NCBI GenBank assembly: GCA_945952225.1
Contig: CAMFHP010000016.1
Coordinates: 1-64,000, forward strand
Direction: 5' to 3'
Source of the DNA: an uncultured Myxococcaceae bacterium
Lineage (GTDB): Bacteria > Myxococcota_A > Polyangia > Polyangiales > Ga0077539
DNA length: 64,000 bases
The notes beneath the pieces were generated by a model. That model was not told where the DNA came from. It did not search any database and worked only from the letters and a program-made list of their open reading frames with translations. Positions 62,713 through 64,000 of the stretch are shown in pieces; position 1 is the first letter of the stretch, and each line of letters begins with the position of its first letter. Both the position numbers and the translations under genes were made by a program.

Positions 62713-64000
62713 TCAGCGGCGGTGCAGAAAATCGGGCGACAGGGTCACGCCCACGAGCAGGTCGCGCACGTCGGCGTCGCCGTCGAGGCGTCGCGCGAGG
62801 GCGCGCACGGCGCAGCGGTTCGAAGCGGCCTCGTGGTACCCGCGGGCGAAGCGGTACCACTGGCGCGCGAAGCACGCGCGGGCGTTGGCGCTCGTCGCGA
62901 GGGCGGCGCCGAGCTCGGCGGGCGAGGTGAACGTGCGCGACGACCCGGTGCCGAATCCCTCGACGTCGTCGATGGCGCCCGCGTGGTCGATGGGCTGGCC
63001 CGCCTCCGTGTCGCGGAGGCGCCCCGTGGCGTCGAACTGTTCGAAGCCGAAGCCGATGCCGTCGATGTGCGTGTGGCACGACGCGCAGGCCGCGTTCGAA
63101 GAGTGCTGCGCGAAGCGCTGCCGCGTGGTGGCCCGCGGGTCGACGTCGGGCACGCCGCCCGCGTTGGGCGGAGGCGGCGGAAACTCCTGGCAGAGCAGCG
63201 CCCTGCGCACGAAGACCCCGCGGAGGATGGGCGAGCTCTGATCGCTGTGGGCGTAGCGGGTCATCACGCTGCCGTGAGCGAGCAGGCCGCCGCGACGCGC
63301 CGCCGGGAGCGCCACACGACGGAGCTCGTTGCCCGTCACACCGTCGACGCCGTACCAGCGCGCGAGGGGCTCGTTGAGAAAGCTCTCGTTCGCGGTGAAG
63401 AGGTCGCCGAAGCGGTGGCTGCCGTCGAAGACCACCCAGCTCACGAGGCGCTGCGATTCCGCCACCATGGCCGCGCGCACGTCGTCGCCGAAGCCCGGAA
63501 ACATCGTCGTGTTGCGCGGCGTGGTGGTGACGCTCTCGACGCCGAGCCACTGGGCCGCGAAGGTCTCGACCTGCTCCCGCGCGCGCGGGTCGGCGAGGAG
63601 GCGACGGGCCTCGCGCTCGATGGCCGCGCTGTGGTCGAGCCCGTTGCGCGCCGCGAGGTCGAGGAGCGCGTCGTCGGGCATCGTTCCCCAGAACGTGTAC
63701 GAGAGCGCCGAGGCGACCTCCCACGAGGTGAGGGTGAAGGTTCCGTCGGCCTGGGCCTCGCCCATCTCCGAGCGGTACCAGAACGACGGCGACACGAGCA
63801 TCGCGCGCACGGCCCGCTTCACGCCCGCGTCGACGGAGGGCGCGGCCATCACGAGCGCGCGGTACCGCTGCGACTCTCCCTCGGTGAGCGGCCGACGGAA
63901 GGCCCTTCGCGCGAATCCCTGCACCATGCGATCGGCGCACGCGGGCGCATCGAGCGAGGCGCATCCCACGGTCGTGCGCAGCGTCGGCGCGAGCGCGTCG
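62713..64000 (-). CDS. DUF1592/DUF1588/DUF1585 cytochrome-like protein (5' end outside window)
   Basis: The C-terminal 429 residues of a secreted multi-domain protein. The frame is open to the right edge, so the DUF1587 part and start are missing. DUF1595 begins at AFRRPLTEGESQRY, DUF1592 spans the SYTFWGTMPDDALL region, DUF1588 contains the haem-type CASCHTHIDGIGFGFEQFD, and DUF1585 ends in LLVGVTLSPDFLHRR. The CxxCH motif suggests covalent haem and a redox role outside the cytoplasm. It is followed by the DUF1552 gene 23 bases later. Confidence 0.88.
   Translation of the reverse strand, partial: DALAPTLRTTVGCASLDAPACADRMVQGFARRAFRRPLTEGESQRYRALVMAAPSVDAGVKRAVRAMLVSPSFWYRSEMGEAQADGTFTLTSWEVASALSYTFWGTMPDDALLDLAARNGLDHSAAIEREARRLLADPRAREQVETFAAQWLGVESVTTTPRNTTMFPGFGDDVRAAMVAESQRLVSWVVFDGSHRFGDLFTANESFLNEPLARWYGVDGVTGNELRRVALPAARRGGLLAHGSVMTRYAHSDQSSPILRGVFVRRALLCQEFPPPPPNAGGVPDVDPRATTRQRFAQHSSNAACASCHTHIDGIGFGFEQFDATGRLRDTEAGQPIDHAGAIDDVEGFGTGSSRTFTSPAELGAALATSANARACFARQWYRFARGYHEAASNRCAVRALARRLDGDADVRDLLVGVTLSPDFLHRR

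Overview
The window is very GC-rich, densely coded bacterial DNA with about 45 protein genes and no tRNA, rRNA, CRISPR array or transposase that I could see. Gene content points to a myxobacterium, probably of the Polyangiales/Sandaracinaceae type. The signs are many lipoproteins with long Ala/Pro or Cys-rich regions, a DUF1552/DUF1592 gene pair, Ser/Thr kinases, HDOD proteins, CPBP proteases, and a class III cyclase fused to an ATPase and TPR-like tail. The taxonomic placement is inference. Because GC is so high, most long antisense and out-of-frame ORFs are shadows and were left out.

Layout. 1-5.6 kb: a DUF3516 Ski2-like helicase, a metallophosphoesterase lipoprotein and a patatin-like phospholipase. 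5.6-9.1 kb: class Ia ribonucleotide reductase (nrdA-nrdB). 9.2-15.1 kb: an anchored hypothetical protein, a DUF1704/QEGLA putative metallopeptidase, and the coupled minus-strand run glpK, UPF0158, SurA-like protein, rimI. 15.2-20 kb: the dnaG-rpoD operon with a clear shared terminator against a convergent membrane-protein gene. 20.4-22.3 kb: a secreted hypothetical protein, an Mpo1/DUF962 protein and a CPBP protease. 22.3-31.7 kb: a long minus-strand run (DUF3224, DPP4-like peptidase, argS, desaturase, monothiol glutaredoxin, a 975-residue coiled-coil protein, an 84-residue protein). 31.9-35.8 kb: a giant soluble-adenylyl-cyclase-like protein. 35.9-40.0 kb: acetoacetate-decarboxylase-like, FAD oxidoreductase and lycopene-cyclase-domain genes, which may form a terpenoid/carotenoid-related group.

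40.2-53.4 kb is the most unusual part. It is a sensory region with a frameshifted HDOD gene, a Cys-rich lipoprotein, a photoactive-yellow-protein (PYP) homologue that keeps the chromophore Cys, a degenerate CheA-like protein, a shortened AMP-ligase-like protein, a PAS-PAS-Hpt-HATPase kinase, a coiled-coil protein, and a giant HDOD-repeat-TM-TPR protein split by a second frameshift. The PYP cluster from 43.3 to about 53.4 kb lies on one strand with short or overlapping junctions. It looks like a light- or redox-responsive signalling module that I do not recognise as described.

53.4-64 kb: a lipoprotein, a NADAR protein, a coupled operon of an acyltransferase with an altered HX4D box, a DegT-like PLP enzyme and a secreted NTR-like protein, a Ser/Thr kinase with an N-terminal repeat region, an M15-type peptidase, a nitroreductase, and a DUF1552/DUF1592 pair running off the right edge.

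Several genes have a recognisable TTGNNN-N16/18-TANNNN promoter placed so close to the start codon that the mRNA would be nearly leaderless. Two single-base frameshifts (about 40442 and 51635) may be real or may be assembly errors.
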